The position numbers and the translations under genes are program-made. Positions 37,079 through 50,200 of a stretch of DNA of 64,000 bases are shown piece after piece (position 1 is the stretch's first letter; each line of letters starts with the position of its first letter). Source of the stretch: Rhynchonema sp. JSB1_4 (taxonomy: Eukaryota > Nematoda > Chromadorea > Monhysterida > Xyalidae); NCBI GenBank assembly GCA_030248065.1, contig JASAMV010009201.1, positions 1 through 64,000 of the forward strand, read 5' to 3'. The notes under the pieces were generated by a model that saw only the letters and a list, made by a program, of their open reading frames with translations, was not told where the DNA came from and did no database searches.

Positions 37079-37261
37079 TATAGTCCACCCATCAGCTCAT
37101 GACACTTTTTGTCAGCTTGACAGGATCCAGTGCTGTTAAATCGGTTTTTATTTTATTTTTGTGCGCCGTTTTCTCTGACATTGCCTTGCGGAGGAACAAT
37201 TTTTCACAACGGAACCTGAACCTCCCACACAAAAGTGCCATGAGCTAATGGATGAACTATA
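37079..37261. mobile_element. TATAGTCC foldback MITE (copy 2, short)
   Basis: A 183-bp element with termini tatagtccacccatcagctc and the complement gagctaatggatgaactata. The interior (gacaggatccagtgctg ... tgccttgcggaggaacaat) matches the copy at 55,155-55,979 in inverse orientation. Confidence 0.75.
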
Positions 37262-38228
37262 CTTATTCAATAAATACAGTATTGTACATTTAGCTGTGCA
37301 TGAAATTAGGCATGTCTTTCGCCTGACAAACGTGTTTTGTCACCTGTGTGATGCCTCAGTGTACCATGTTATTTACTTTTGTCGACTTCCAACCTGTTGG
37401 TGTATAATCAATGCTTTTTTGAGGCAAGACCGTTCCACACCACCCCGAAATGCGCACATAATCAAATGTTGTAATCGAATGAAACAACGCAATGTATAGA
37501 CTTTTTTCCACACAAGAAAACTTGATTTGATCAAATCTTTCAGACGCCCTGGTCGAAAATTTACGTAGGAAATTTGACGTGCTTCTGTTCGTACAACGTA
37601 AAATTTTCTGCACCAATACTTGGGTGGCTATGTATAATTTATACATAGCCACAAACCGTGCGATACCCTACACGCCGCCAATTAACCTTCTCCCAACTTT
37701 GCTCCAAGCTTCTTTGTCAAGCCGAGTAAATTATAGTCGGGCAATCTAAAATAATTTCCGTGTACCGGTCAACGCACTGTAAACTAATCAATTAATTTTT
37801 TTCAGGTTCACTTTTAATACGCTGGTGAACGTACTACTGCCGTCTGTTTGAAGAAAAACAGTTTTGAAAATGCGTTAAAGCCCACTTTAAAATACTTTCT
37901 GACACACGTTAATGATAAGTAAGCGGGTTGCTGAGACACGTCCACAATCACTCTCACAAACTGTAGTCATGTCCATGCGACACATCACATTCCTTAGATG
38001 CAGAAGCGAGTCTGCTTGCGTTTTTTTCTCTTTCTGGACAAAACAACCATCAAACCATCCAAGAACACAAAGAGTAAACTTAGTGTCTCAAAATTTCAGA
38101 AAGCCTTGTTCTGATTGAAATTGCCTTGATTGTTGTGATTCAGCTGGCATGCCTGTAAATGAAGGCATTTCCACACAGCGGCAGGACTCGATAATGAACT
38201 AAAATTTGTTTGTTAATTCAGATCAGCA

Positions 38229-41200
38229 ATGTCCCACACTCACGGAGCACCACGAAATCCCACCACACAGAAAGGAACTTCATCAGGTACATAGGTATTC
38301 GCTGATGCTTGGATTTGCCAGTAATGACAAAGAAAACTCACACAGGGATTGCTATACACTCTTTCTTGTTTCCATCCATTTCCAGGAATTTCTACCCCGC
38401 TGTCCATGAAACATTTCGAGAGGGTGCGCAGGGGACAGAAATCCGCTGCCGATGCACACAAATTGCAACACAAGTTGATCGAACATCTGGAAGGCCAGGC
38501 ATGTTATTGTGTCGAGAAATATCCACCAAAACGGTTCACCGTCCTTTTAGTGACATGATTGGCAGGTTTTACTTTCTAATAATGGACGCTCACAAACGTA
38601 CACTGTAGCGTATCAGCCCTCAAAAAAGGTTGACTTGTCTATGTTCAGGATAACGTGATCATTGAGGAAAGCACGATTCCCGCGAGTCACACGAGTCAAA
38701 AGGATCTGCAATATCACGCACAGCCATTGAACGCTCAGGTTGGCTTGGTTTAAATGACTGCTGTTTTTCGGTACTCACGCCTCCCCGCTCCCATTCGTGG
38801 TTATTTGATATTGTTATAGGAGCGCTCAGACTGAATAATAGCGAAAGAGCATGTCTGAGGCTGATCCCAAGCCTACGCCAAAACTGAACCCCGAGGCTTG
38901 TTCAAGGTGTTTCAACCTGAAACTGCTTCCCCAGGCGTTGCACCAAGAATCAAACATGTATGGCAATGGCAATCGCATTAATCACGAACAACGGGTCGTC
39001 GATAATGCTTCAAACTCGAGTGAAGAATCCATATTTCAAGTGGGCTACTCCAGGGCACAACATCACGCGCCTTCCACGCAGGGAAAGGCCGAGTCACAAC
39101 GTCGCATTGCGAAACAGGTTCCAGGTCAAAGTATTCAATGCTGCGCGTTCACGTTGTGCTGTGCAGTGTGTTTTTTTATTTCTGAGCTCCATCAGCATAG
39201 GTTTGCTACAAAGGAGGGATCACAGCATACAGTAATCCAATTACTGACAATTTAGTGCTCAGCGATTTCTCCTAAGTTACCCTAAGGTCCAAAGGACTTA
39301 TCACCGTCAGCAACAGAATTGCAGTCAATCTCAGGAAGCCATGGCTCTATTTAAGTGCGCTCCTGTCGCTCCACGTTCAAATTGCTTTGAAGCTTCGGTT
39401 CGGGCCATGAAGGGTCCGGTGCGGCAGGCAACCATGTTTGCGCGGCGAGGGGGTCACTTTCTGCTGCAATTTTTCTCAGACATCTGTTGTTCAGCTGCGT
39501 GGGACGCTGTTGTTCTATTTTTTGTAGATTGTAGGCCATAGATTGTCGGCTTTGTGAAGTCACGTCCGCCAATGGAGCGCTTGTGCTCTTGTTGTTGAGT
39601 CAAAGAATAATGATTTATCTTTGTTGTTTTTTTTTTATTTCTGAGCTCCATCAGCATAGGTTTGCTACAAAGGAGGGATCACAGCATACAGTAATCCAAA
39701 TGACTGACAATTTAGTGCTCAGCGATTTGTCCTAAGTTACCCTAGGGTCCAAAGGACTTATCACCGTCAGCAACAGAATCGCAGTCAATCTCAGGAAGCC
39801 ATGGCTCTATTTAAGTGCGCTCCTGTCGCTCCACATTCAAATTGCTTTGAAGCTTCGGTTCGGGCCACGAAGGGTCCGGTGCGGCAGGCAACCATGTTTG
39901 CGCGGCGAGGCGGTCACTTTTGCTGCGATTTTTCTCAGAGTTATCTGTTGTTCGGCTGCGTGGGATGCTGTTGTTCTATTTTTTTGTAGTTTGTAGGCCA
40001 TCGGTTTTGTGAAGTCACGTCCGCCAATGGAGCGCTTGTGCTCTTGTTGTTGAGTCAAGAAATAATAATTTTTCTTGGTTTGCTGTTGTTTTGAAAGTGG
40101 AATGGTCATATCCGGATCAGTTTGGGATTGCGTATGGTGATGCTGACTAGTGAAAGCAAATAAAGTTGGCAAAATCAAGAGTTTTTCGTCAGTGCAAAAC
40201 CAGAATCTCCTGTAGTGTATTCGTGCAGTGTGTTGTTGGATCACGTCTGTCTCAACCTGTTTTTACAGGCTGTTGTAAACCAAGTCCACCTCAGTGCGAA
40301 TGCACAAGATGGTCAAAACCAGGGGTCAAAACGCCTGCGCACTGTTCCACCCAGTGCTGTTACTGCGATGAAAAATGAATTCATGTCGAATCCTTTCTCC
40401 AGGACCATGCCAAGCATTCGGAGAACGCATCAAGGAAAATCGACAGTTCCAATCATGTGAAGAGCGAGATGCTCGAAAGGCAAGCAGAGTTGGATGAACT
40501 GGAATCTCAAAACGACAGAAAATACGAACTGACTGGTAATGGGACAGGGCCACCCGGTCAAATGCGTCAAGAGAAAAAGAAAGATGATCGACCGATCCTT
40601 CCTGCTTCATCGTACTTCAACGACGGTTGTCGCGTGATCGACTACATACTCGTGTACAAACATCATTCCGGTGGCAGTAGGAAGAAGAGAATGCTGGTAT
40701 AGTCAACTTAATTTAGTGCCGAATGTGTGAATGTATAGCTCGTGCTGTACCAGACGTTACCTGAGTTGATCGACAGCTGCATGCATTCGCACCGGCCTAG
40801 ATAGTGAGCTTATACATCATGCCATGCATGACACACGGCATCGGCACGGCATTTTCCTTTTAAATAAACGGCCACATAAAATTCACCATCAATATTTTCT
40901 TAAAATTTTGCAGAAAGACGCAGCACGACGTCGCTTCGAGCAACAGCTGCGCGCCGAAGGCTTGGAGCTCGAGACCGAATCGAAGGAAAGCTCAATTGAT
41001 CGCAAGACCATTTACGTCAAGGTGCACGCCACGTGGAAGGCGCTGTGCAATCAGGTGATTATTTCAAGTTCAAGAATTGAAATCAAGTCATCAAGAATTA
41101 AAATCAATTGAAGGTCATTTTAAGGCCGAATTGGACAAACTGCAAGTGCCGACGCAAGTGAGCGATCTGCCGCCGCCGAAACCATCGCTCACCAATCGCA

Positions 41201-44200
41201 TCATTGACAAACTGTTTAAACGGAATCCGTTCAAGATTCAAGTTTGTTACTTTTTTAAGATTTTACTGAATACTGAATGTGAAAAGTGAATTGAAATTTA
41301 GGACGAATACAAGATCGAAGATGTCAGCTATTTCACGGACGCGTTTGATTGCAATCGTATGGAGGATTTCTACATCGAAGGTGACGCTAATGGAATTGAT
41401 TGCGTAAACCAGTATTTATTTATTGTTTGATCGTAATTTATTTACTTATTCTTCTTGCCTATTAGAGTCTTTTTCAATATAAGTGAACCGAATGCAAAGA
41501 TCCTGGCACAATGGGAACCTGATTGTCGTTCACAATGAGCGATAGTCCCAATAGAGGTCCATCATGGAAAACCCCAACTTGTACATATGCCTGCATTTTC
41601 AGACCCGGACACGATGTTTACACCAGCCGAGCGTGGCGCGTTGACGTGGAGTCTGATCAGTGGCATACAGATCAAGGTGGGCAAACACGTGAAGAAAGCT
41701 GTGACGGACGTGTTGGCCGAGGAAATGGATGCGGAGGAATTCGAGGAACGACGGAAACAGGAGGAGGCGAAACGACAGGCGAACACGAAAGCCATCAATA
41801 TGGCGGTGGGTACACGACGCTCCTTTCGGTCTGCTTGCTTCTTGCTCTATACGGTGTCCACATGAGCTTTCAAATTACGTGCTCCTGCTCCTTATTTGAG
41901 TTAATGCCCTGCCACGTGCACATGATTGAAAACCAGCCGTGGTCCAAACTAATTGTGTTTTTTTAAGTTCTGTTCCCTCAACGTACTCCAATTTCAAGTA
42001 CATGCTGCAAAACGGGCTGTATTCGCGGGCCTACCCGTTGCACGACAGCGACCCGACGGACAATGCAGAGATCGAGTACAGCAAGATCCCGATCAAACGC
42101 TGGCCCTATAGACGCTATTTGTATGAGGCCTGGGCACGACCACGACAATGGTACAAATACCAGCCGATTGAACAGATCAGGAAATACTACGGCGAAAAGG
42201 TGAAGAATTCGTAAAAGTTTCGTCGCGTACACCGTCGTAAAACTTCGTCGTCGTGCGTATTCGCTGGAGTTGATCACAAGATTTCGTCGCAGTTGCGCGT
42301 TCCCTTACGACCAATTTTTACAAATAAAAATTCGTCGTAAGCGTACGGTACGACCACGACCATCACGACGAAATTTTGCGGCAGAGGTATACGACGAACC
42401 AGTACTCAGATTGAATCAATCCATTGAACGAGATCGAAGTCGGTCTCATCAGCTTCCTTTCAGATGGGGATGTACTTCGCGTGGCTCGGTTTCTACACAC
42501 AAATGCTCATCATTCCATCGGTTGTTGGCGTGATCGTGTTCATCGCTGGTTTGATCAGCACAGCAACCAGCGACGTTCGAAAATTCTTCTGTGACCCGGA
42601 CAACCAACTTGTATTCTGTCGTGATTGTGCTGCTTTGGCAAGTTTCCATTGAGAAGTCCATGAACTTTCAATAATATGAGGCTGTGTCAATCGTATTGTA
42701 TGTTTTATGGAACTTGGTTTCTCTCAGCGTAAATATTGTTTCACGACGGACTGGAACTTGCACTGGAAGTACCTAATGTACCTGTAGGTCTCGATGTTGT
42801 TGTTCAAACAAGTCTAAGATCTGCACAAATCTTATCAAGTTTTTAATCCGATCACCAAGTTCGTCTGACTTTGATAAGATGTAGCTACTGTTTATCCACC
42901 GACAACTCCGGTGCACAAATATCTTGTCATATATTTTCAGTCGTGCCCATTCAAATCTGCATCTAGCATGTGCATTCCGGCAACGTTTGCGCTGATTTTC
43001 GACAATTTTGGCGCGTCGTTCTTCTCGATCTTCATGGCGATCTGGGCCGTGCTTTTCATGGAGTTGTGGAAACGCAAACAGGCGACGCTCGCCTCCAAAT
43101 GGAATGTCGGAGAACGCGAGTACACGCAACCACAGGTTGGGCAAGTTTAGATTGGCGATCTTCAGATCCAATGGTTCCAGCTCGAGTTCTTTGTATCATT
43201 TGGCTATCTGGTGCATTTGCACTGCCTGGTGCACCGCTCGTGTGTGAAAATGAAAAACGCCCTACAGAAGTTGTTGACAATGCACAGGTTCGGCCCGACT
43301 ACAATCTCAACTCAACTGCGATGCGAGTGAATCCAGTGACCCAGCAAATCGAACCCTATTTGCCGAAAAAGAGTGCGCGTCAAAGAATGATCGGCTCGAT
43401 GGCAACTGTGTAAGTCATTGGTTGCAGCAACACAGTGATGTGTATAGACACTGACGTCTTCTGGTGCTTTGCTGTTGTGGGGATTCGGGATTAGCCCATT
43501 TGAATTTCCGCGCTTGATCCTGTGTCTACAGTAACCCATTCTCTTTTATTGCATTGTCATTGTCATTTCTTTGCTCTAAATTCAAATATCGTTCTCTAAC
43601 CAATCACCAGTAAGAGCCGTCCAATTATCTTATAGCAATTAATCCGTAATGGATCGACAAGAGAAAAAGAAACGCGATCGAGTATTTAAAGACGGCCCGA
43701 GCACTATTTCCTCAGTTCTCATTACTCATTTCCCAAATTGCACGTGTTCGACTTTTACGTCGCTGGTTGACTATTTTGTCAAAACCAATCAGCCACGACG
43801 TAGAACACGGGAAATGGTGCTCGCTTAGGTGCGATCACGCCTATAGTCTTTGCTTTTCTCTCACTCTCGCGCGCCCATTGCCTTATCTAACAAATCTTAT
43901 TTTTAATAAAATATAAAACCTCAAACTCATTCCATTTTCACTTTTCACTCTTAAAACCAAACCCAACCATGCGCAATAGTTCATCGCCTAAGCAATAGGT
44001 AATCAAGACAGTTTATTAATTGTGATTCCGTCCAACAAGAGTCAAGTCAAGCTCCAACTGTGCCCCCGATTCTGAGGCGCTTCGGTTTTCGGCACGAGCA
44101 ATCGTGACGACCTCCGACTTGCCTGCTTTCGGTGAGGTAAGGGATCCTCGACTCTCCACAGTCCAAAATACAATAAAAGTAGGACCCCGGGGGGTCAAGA

Positions 44201-47200
44201 TTCTACAGTTGGAAGTCCCACCTCCAGCTTGGAAACTTTTACCCCATTTTTTGGACTTCGAATCGAAGCCAAAAAGGTCCGGCCGAACCCTACTCGAAAC
44301 TTGTTGTTTTTCATTGCTTCCGTTGTGCAATCGGTTAGTGAGGGTAAGTTGCGAAGGACCGGCATCGAGGCAGAAGGCCGACAAGGACCGAGCACCCGAG
44401 GAAGTGCCGACAACCGGGCCAATAAACCCGAAATCTAAAATCCGACAAAACAACGGGAGCCGTAAAATAAAAAATTATTTTCGTCGCGATTAACGAAGGC
44501 GAAATCGGCTCAACAGACAAGGCCAACCCAAGCCGATCGGGACGGACAGACTGGTGGGAAGTTGTGCCCCCACTAGTCTGTGATCTTTTTGGTTGGTTTT
44601 ACTCGGGCGACACCCCGAGTATAAAGAAGGGAGTGCGCTAAGCTCTATAGTTAAGGCATCTGGCCCCCATTTTTTGCTTCAAAAACCAATTTTTGCTTAA
44701 TTAGGTAAGGCGGTCGCTGATCAGCCACCGTGAGTCACGCACCCGTGACCGTGAGTCGGGATCAGCGACACCCGGACGGTTAGGGTCCAATCTATTTCTT
44801 TGATAAGGACTTGTAATTTATTTTGTGCTGTGTATTTTGTATATTTGTGCCATTGGAAGCTGCGGATTGTTATTTTTGTATATTGTGCAATAATATTTCC
44901 GTGTTTCCGGCAAGTGGTGCTAATTTTAGCCCACAAATACAAGATCGAAAAAGGTGCCTAGCAAGTTTTTAGGTGCTTTTCTGGTTGGTGTGCGCGTTTT
45001 AATAAAAACGCCACTTTAGGTTCCCAATCAGGAACCACAGTCGGACCTGCACCTAGAGAACGCAGGTGCTAAAAAGTACAAGACACAGTACAGAAACAAG
45101 TCTTGGTCACCCGGTTTTGGTGTCCAGACACTAAGCTAGAGCTGTTTCGAGCTTCCTCTCGTACAGGTCCCAGGGACTTGGGCAGCTCAAAACTTGGTGT
45201 TAGGGCGCCCGTAAAGCCTAAAACCAAAAGACTTGGGCGGCGAAATTGGGGATTTTTCGAGCTTCCTCTCGTACAGGTCTTAGGGACTTGGGAATCTCCG
45301 AAATTGTCGCTCGAGTTGGCTTGTTTTTTCAATATACTTTTTTCTGATTTGGATAGTAAGGTAGAAACTAGCTTGGTTTCGAGCTTCCTCTCGTACAGGT
45401 CTTAGGGACTTGGGCCAAACTAGCCGAACCTTGCTTTCCCGTAAAGTAAAATAAAAGGATGAGTGCACAAAATACGATTCGAGAGCTCGAAACGCAGTCC
45501 AATCCCGAGCTAAAAAGCGGCTCATTTGGGGATGGGATTTGGGACGGGATGGGCAGCTAAAAATCAGAGCTCGACGATTCGTTCGTCTCCGCCCCGGGAG
45601 ACTTGAAAAACAGCCGGGCGCAAGAAAGTTGTGCTGCTGCAGAAATACAAGGCAGCGTGACGAACGCTCCAAAATTGACGTGGGCCCCAAAGACCCACAA
45701 ATACAAGCGAGTGACACATCAGTCACAAAAACGGCAGTCAAATCTGACGCCAAATCATTACGGCAAAACGTTGAAGAGGTGGGAAAACCAACTACGACGC
45801 CAACCGCAGTTTGCAATTCAAATTGCGGAAAGGCTGAATAAAAGTTTTTCCAGGCTCGACAGCGAAACAAAAATTGCATGTAAATCGAGGAAACAAAAGC
45901 TAGAAGCGGCGATAGAGGAAGCGAAGCAGCGCGTGGTGCAAATTCCGGCATCTCCGGAAATAATTGCACCATCCACTTCGCCGGAGTCGTCTTATTTAGA
46001 TGAAACTCCACCCTCAACGCCGCGGCAGCCAAGCGTTTCCACTCCAAAGGCCTCCAATTCTGGAAAAAGTCCGAATTGGGAGGTTTCACCCGTGTACCCA
46101 GGAACACACCGACGAGAACACTTTGCCACGGTACCCGAAACCAGCGAGGATCCAACTGAGATACCTCTTGCTGAAGAAGGCTACTCTTGGCAATATGTTT
46201 TCGATCATCTCAGAAAAGATCCGAAACTGAGAAAGAAAAGATCACCGCACCAACAACAAACTCGAACACCACCGGCGAGTGGCGGGCTGCCTCCGCAGCC
46301 CACAATAGCGCCGGCACTGCACCAACCAAATTTAAGTCCGCCTGATTCTCGAACTCAAAAGCCACAAAAAACCGTCAGGTTTCAACTTGGCACCAAACGA
46401 GGAGACAGCGGATCAGAATACAAAGAAACGAGTGGTCGAGTGCCACATCAAGCTCAAGTTTCCGATCAAAACTGGATGCCAGCACTACTGCCACCAGTCA
46501 TTGATGTGGAAACAAACCGTTATTTGGCCACGGACGGGTCGTTCTATGCAATGCCTGATAGAAAACAGATACGGTCCACCGATGGTACTTGGGTCGATTC
46601 TGTTCCAGTCGGCATTAAACACGACGCTGCACTTTTACAGCACGTCCCAGCCTATATGACGAACAAATACGACGATTATGGGTTCAACCTGAGATTACTC
46701 GATGAACCTGGAGTTCCTTTCTCCCAATTAATTGCTGACTGCTACGACCATATTGAGATGCCTATGGCAACTCGAATGATTCGTGAAGACGGCAAGCGGT
46801 ACTGGGCGATTCCCAGAGCACCGCAATTGGGATTATCGGAAACGTATTTCATCGCGTTCAAGGATACTCCTGATGTTTCAATTAATTGAGCAAGGGACTT
46901 GAAGGGTTATGTTGGGCCAGTTGTTAAAACACAGGCACCACAAGACCCTAAAACATTCCCAAATTTAGCATATCCGCGAAGTGGTCTGACCGATCAAAAT
47001 AAGCCGCAGGAACCAGCCATAATAGATGACTTGAATTACTGCGCAACTCAACCTGGCATTTACATTCCTAGACCTAACCCGTCAGGACAACAGCCGGTTG
47101 ATGATATGGTCAGATACCAAAAGGTTATCGAAACGATCACAACGGTCACCACGTACGATCGGTACGAGGGAACAAAAACTGGAGATATCATAGAATATTT

Positions 47201-50200
47201 CAACAAGTTTGACCGTGCCTGTGATCTGATGAAGGTGACATACGTCGAGAGGTTAGATTTGCTAGCCTTACATTTTTCGGGAGACGCCCATCAAAAACTC
47301 CACTCACTGCCGTGTGATATCAAAAATGATTATGCAGCGGTAAAGGGAGAATTGATCAGGACATTCTCCAATTACAAACATCTATCGGAACTGGATGCTG
47401 AGCTTTCAGCTACCACACAGAATCCAGCAGAAACGGTAGATGATTACAAGAACAGGTTCGAAGCGATCTATAATCGCATGGCGTTCCACTACAGCCCTGA
47501 AACGATAAAAATGAAGAAAGGTCCTCGTTTCATTGAAGGGTTGTTGAACGACATTGCGTTGCAAGTTAGATTGCGATCGGACGCTATTCAATACGAAGAC
47601 ATCGTGACTCAAGCTCGAAAGGTTGAGAGCACCATTAAGCTGTACATCCGACGAAAAAGCGTTCCACATGTACCCGTTATAGACGGGACAGACAAGAACG
47701 CGCCACCACCGAACTACGGTGTGGTAAACAGATTTCGTTCTGGAATAGCTGGTGCTCCTGACCAAGAGCGACAAAGATTCGGTATACAGCAAGGTGGCAT
47801 TCAAAACAGCCAAACCATGCAGCCACAGTTTGCGCAACAGCCACATCAGTTTGGGTACGGACAGCAGGATGATTTCCAGAGTGCTAAACCAGGGACCCAT
47901 TGGTTCAAGCCAAGCACGGGACTTGCACAAGATGAAGCATTGGCTTCTCAAATGCAGTTTCTCGCGCATCGAAAATTCTGTCAAACCTGTAAACAGGCTG
48001 GCAAACACGCACCCAACTGTCGAAAAAACCCGACAGCTACCCAAATCAGGTTTACAAAATCTGACTAGCAGCACGGTTGTGAGTTGAGTAGTAAACCCGC
48101 TCTCATCGAACAACCGGAAGCCGCTGTGACTCGAGGCTTCGGCAATACCTATAGCCAGGGTCAGGGTGCGTCGGCTTACGACGAAATACACGAGTGTCAA
48201 GGTTTCCCCGAGTTCAGTTCAACACACTATTATGATGCGAAGTCATCCGCTCCTTTTGTGTATGAACAAGAACAAGTCGGTGGTTACCACGAAAATGATA
48301 CACCAATTAAAGAACCGTATCCGGTGGACACAAATAAAGTTCCGGAGGCTAGCCCACTGGACATAGTCGATGTTCATGAGCAATGGCTTAGTGGGTTAGC
48401 CCAGAACTTTGAACAAACACTGTAAACAGCAGTGTAATGTTCAAGCAAGTCACCGGATCTGGATTTCATTTTTATGTATACTACGAGAGATACGCTAAAG
48501 CAACAGCAACAAATAATGTGTTGCGAAGTTCAGTCTTGTGGCCTAGGTGTTTGAAATTGCACCTAGTGGTGTAATTCGCGTGTTGCGGTCTAGTCGCACA
48601 CGACGCAACACCCTTGACCACAGATGTGAACTTATGTTTGCTTAGTCTTATCTCAATGCAACAAAATATACCAAGCTTGAATCGAAAAAGTGGCGACTAT
48701 CAAGTGTCAAAACGACACAAAAACAATGCAGTACAGCAGAAGTCTAAAACGTCTGTGTCCACTTAGACGCAGCGTTTCGCGACTGAGCATGCTTCAATGG
48801 TTACGATCCGAAAAGACACAAGTGACGAAGTCGTTGACTCAAACAGCTACAGAGCCTGAACAGAGTGGTGACGAACTTTTCACCACTGGCTCACAGCTGA
48901 CAACGGATCAACACCGTAACTTGTTATCCAAACTGCCAAGCGCTCGAATGAGGATAATGGTTAGAGTGGCACAGACGCTAATGCAAAGAACAAGACAGCT
49001 GCTCTTTTGCCACCGCCGCCTCCTCATACGAATCGAGTGCAATACTAGACAGTGACGGTTCAAACATTCAAATCATGAACCGATTACGTCCAAGTTGGCT
49101 AAAAAGCTACGCATATGTGTCTCACACGTTAGACAAACCTCAAGCTAGTGATGCTGATAAGCCGCTTGCATGACGCGAAGCTATTGCAAAGGCAAATCTG
49201 CCTGATTTTATGGTTTCTACCTGTTTCGACATACACACGACAAGAGCCCACTCCGGGTTCCAAAATCTAAAAAAAAACACACGACGCTTGGAATTATGGC
49301 GCGCTACGCCATGTGTGGTCATACGAAGTCAGCCCATTAAACAGAACCCTACGATTCCCTCAGGAACAATGGGCCAATGGACTCGACTTTGTTACCCGCC
49401 AAGCGGTCGAAAAGCCAAGGGAAGCACAATATCATATGCGACCCACATACATGCGCTACGGACGTTCCCACCAGGAACAACTTTCCCGCGTGGTCGAAAC
49501 TCAGGTTCGGACGACCAGCAGCAGCTGGAATATGCCCTCAAAAGATACAAGGACCAGTATATGATTGCCGGAGGCCAGTTCGCCACGCTAGTCATTCGTG
49601 ACCTAGCGATGCGCATGCTGGAAAATCCACTCGGTTTTGCACACGAAGCTGCGTGTCAAGAAAACGTTACTCCAGTCCGTTGCTTATTTGCGTTGAGTTC
49701 TTATGTCTGCCATCATTGGGCTAAATGGCACAGTTTCTCTTATGGAGAATACCATTAGCTCATTGGCGGGCGTTGAAGGCCGACGTACAGACTTATGGAA
49801 CTCAATGGTACCACTGATGACGAACTGTCCGATTCTATACCTTGGTGACCAGCGTGCTGTGAAGGCTGGACACTTTCGCAAATGTTGCATTATTATACAA
49901 ATGTAGCAAAGGAACCGGCGTACCCATCGCGCACAGCTTGACAGTCCGCGATTTGAGGTTTGCCACCACGTTGTCGAATAGACCTGCCATCAATTCCACC
50001 AGAGTTGATCGGCAACAGTCGTTATTCGTCATGTTGGCAGTGTTCCGCGAAAAACAATAAGGTATTTGATGATGGACTAAAGCTAGACATCAGCACAAGG
50101 TTCGTCGAGACCGGCACTACCAGTCCAACAACCCGTGCAGGTGGTACAACGTCCACAACAGCCGACATCATTGGGTTCCGCAACGTCTGACTCATCGGTA

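Larger units (their letters stand above)
35105..38228. other. Intergenic region with foldback elements
   Basis: Between the RIPOR-like and anoctamin genes. It contains two TATAGTCC foldback elements and a long polypyrimidine tract (about 36,976-37,056, including a run of 15 C). No gene supported. The anoctamin promoter should lie just before 38,229. Confidence 0.5.

Noticed and set aside
38851..39255. Open frame starting [17 protein letters not shown]
   Set aside because: Lies in the third anoctamin intron, runs into the retroposed copy, has no splice signals in phase and no family match.
45603..46889. 428-codon frame considered as an independent host gene
   Set aside because: It is inside the LTR element, in the same frame as gag and lacks an ATG of its own, so it belongs to the retroelement.
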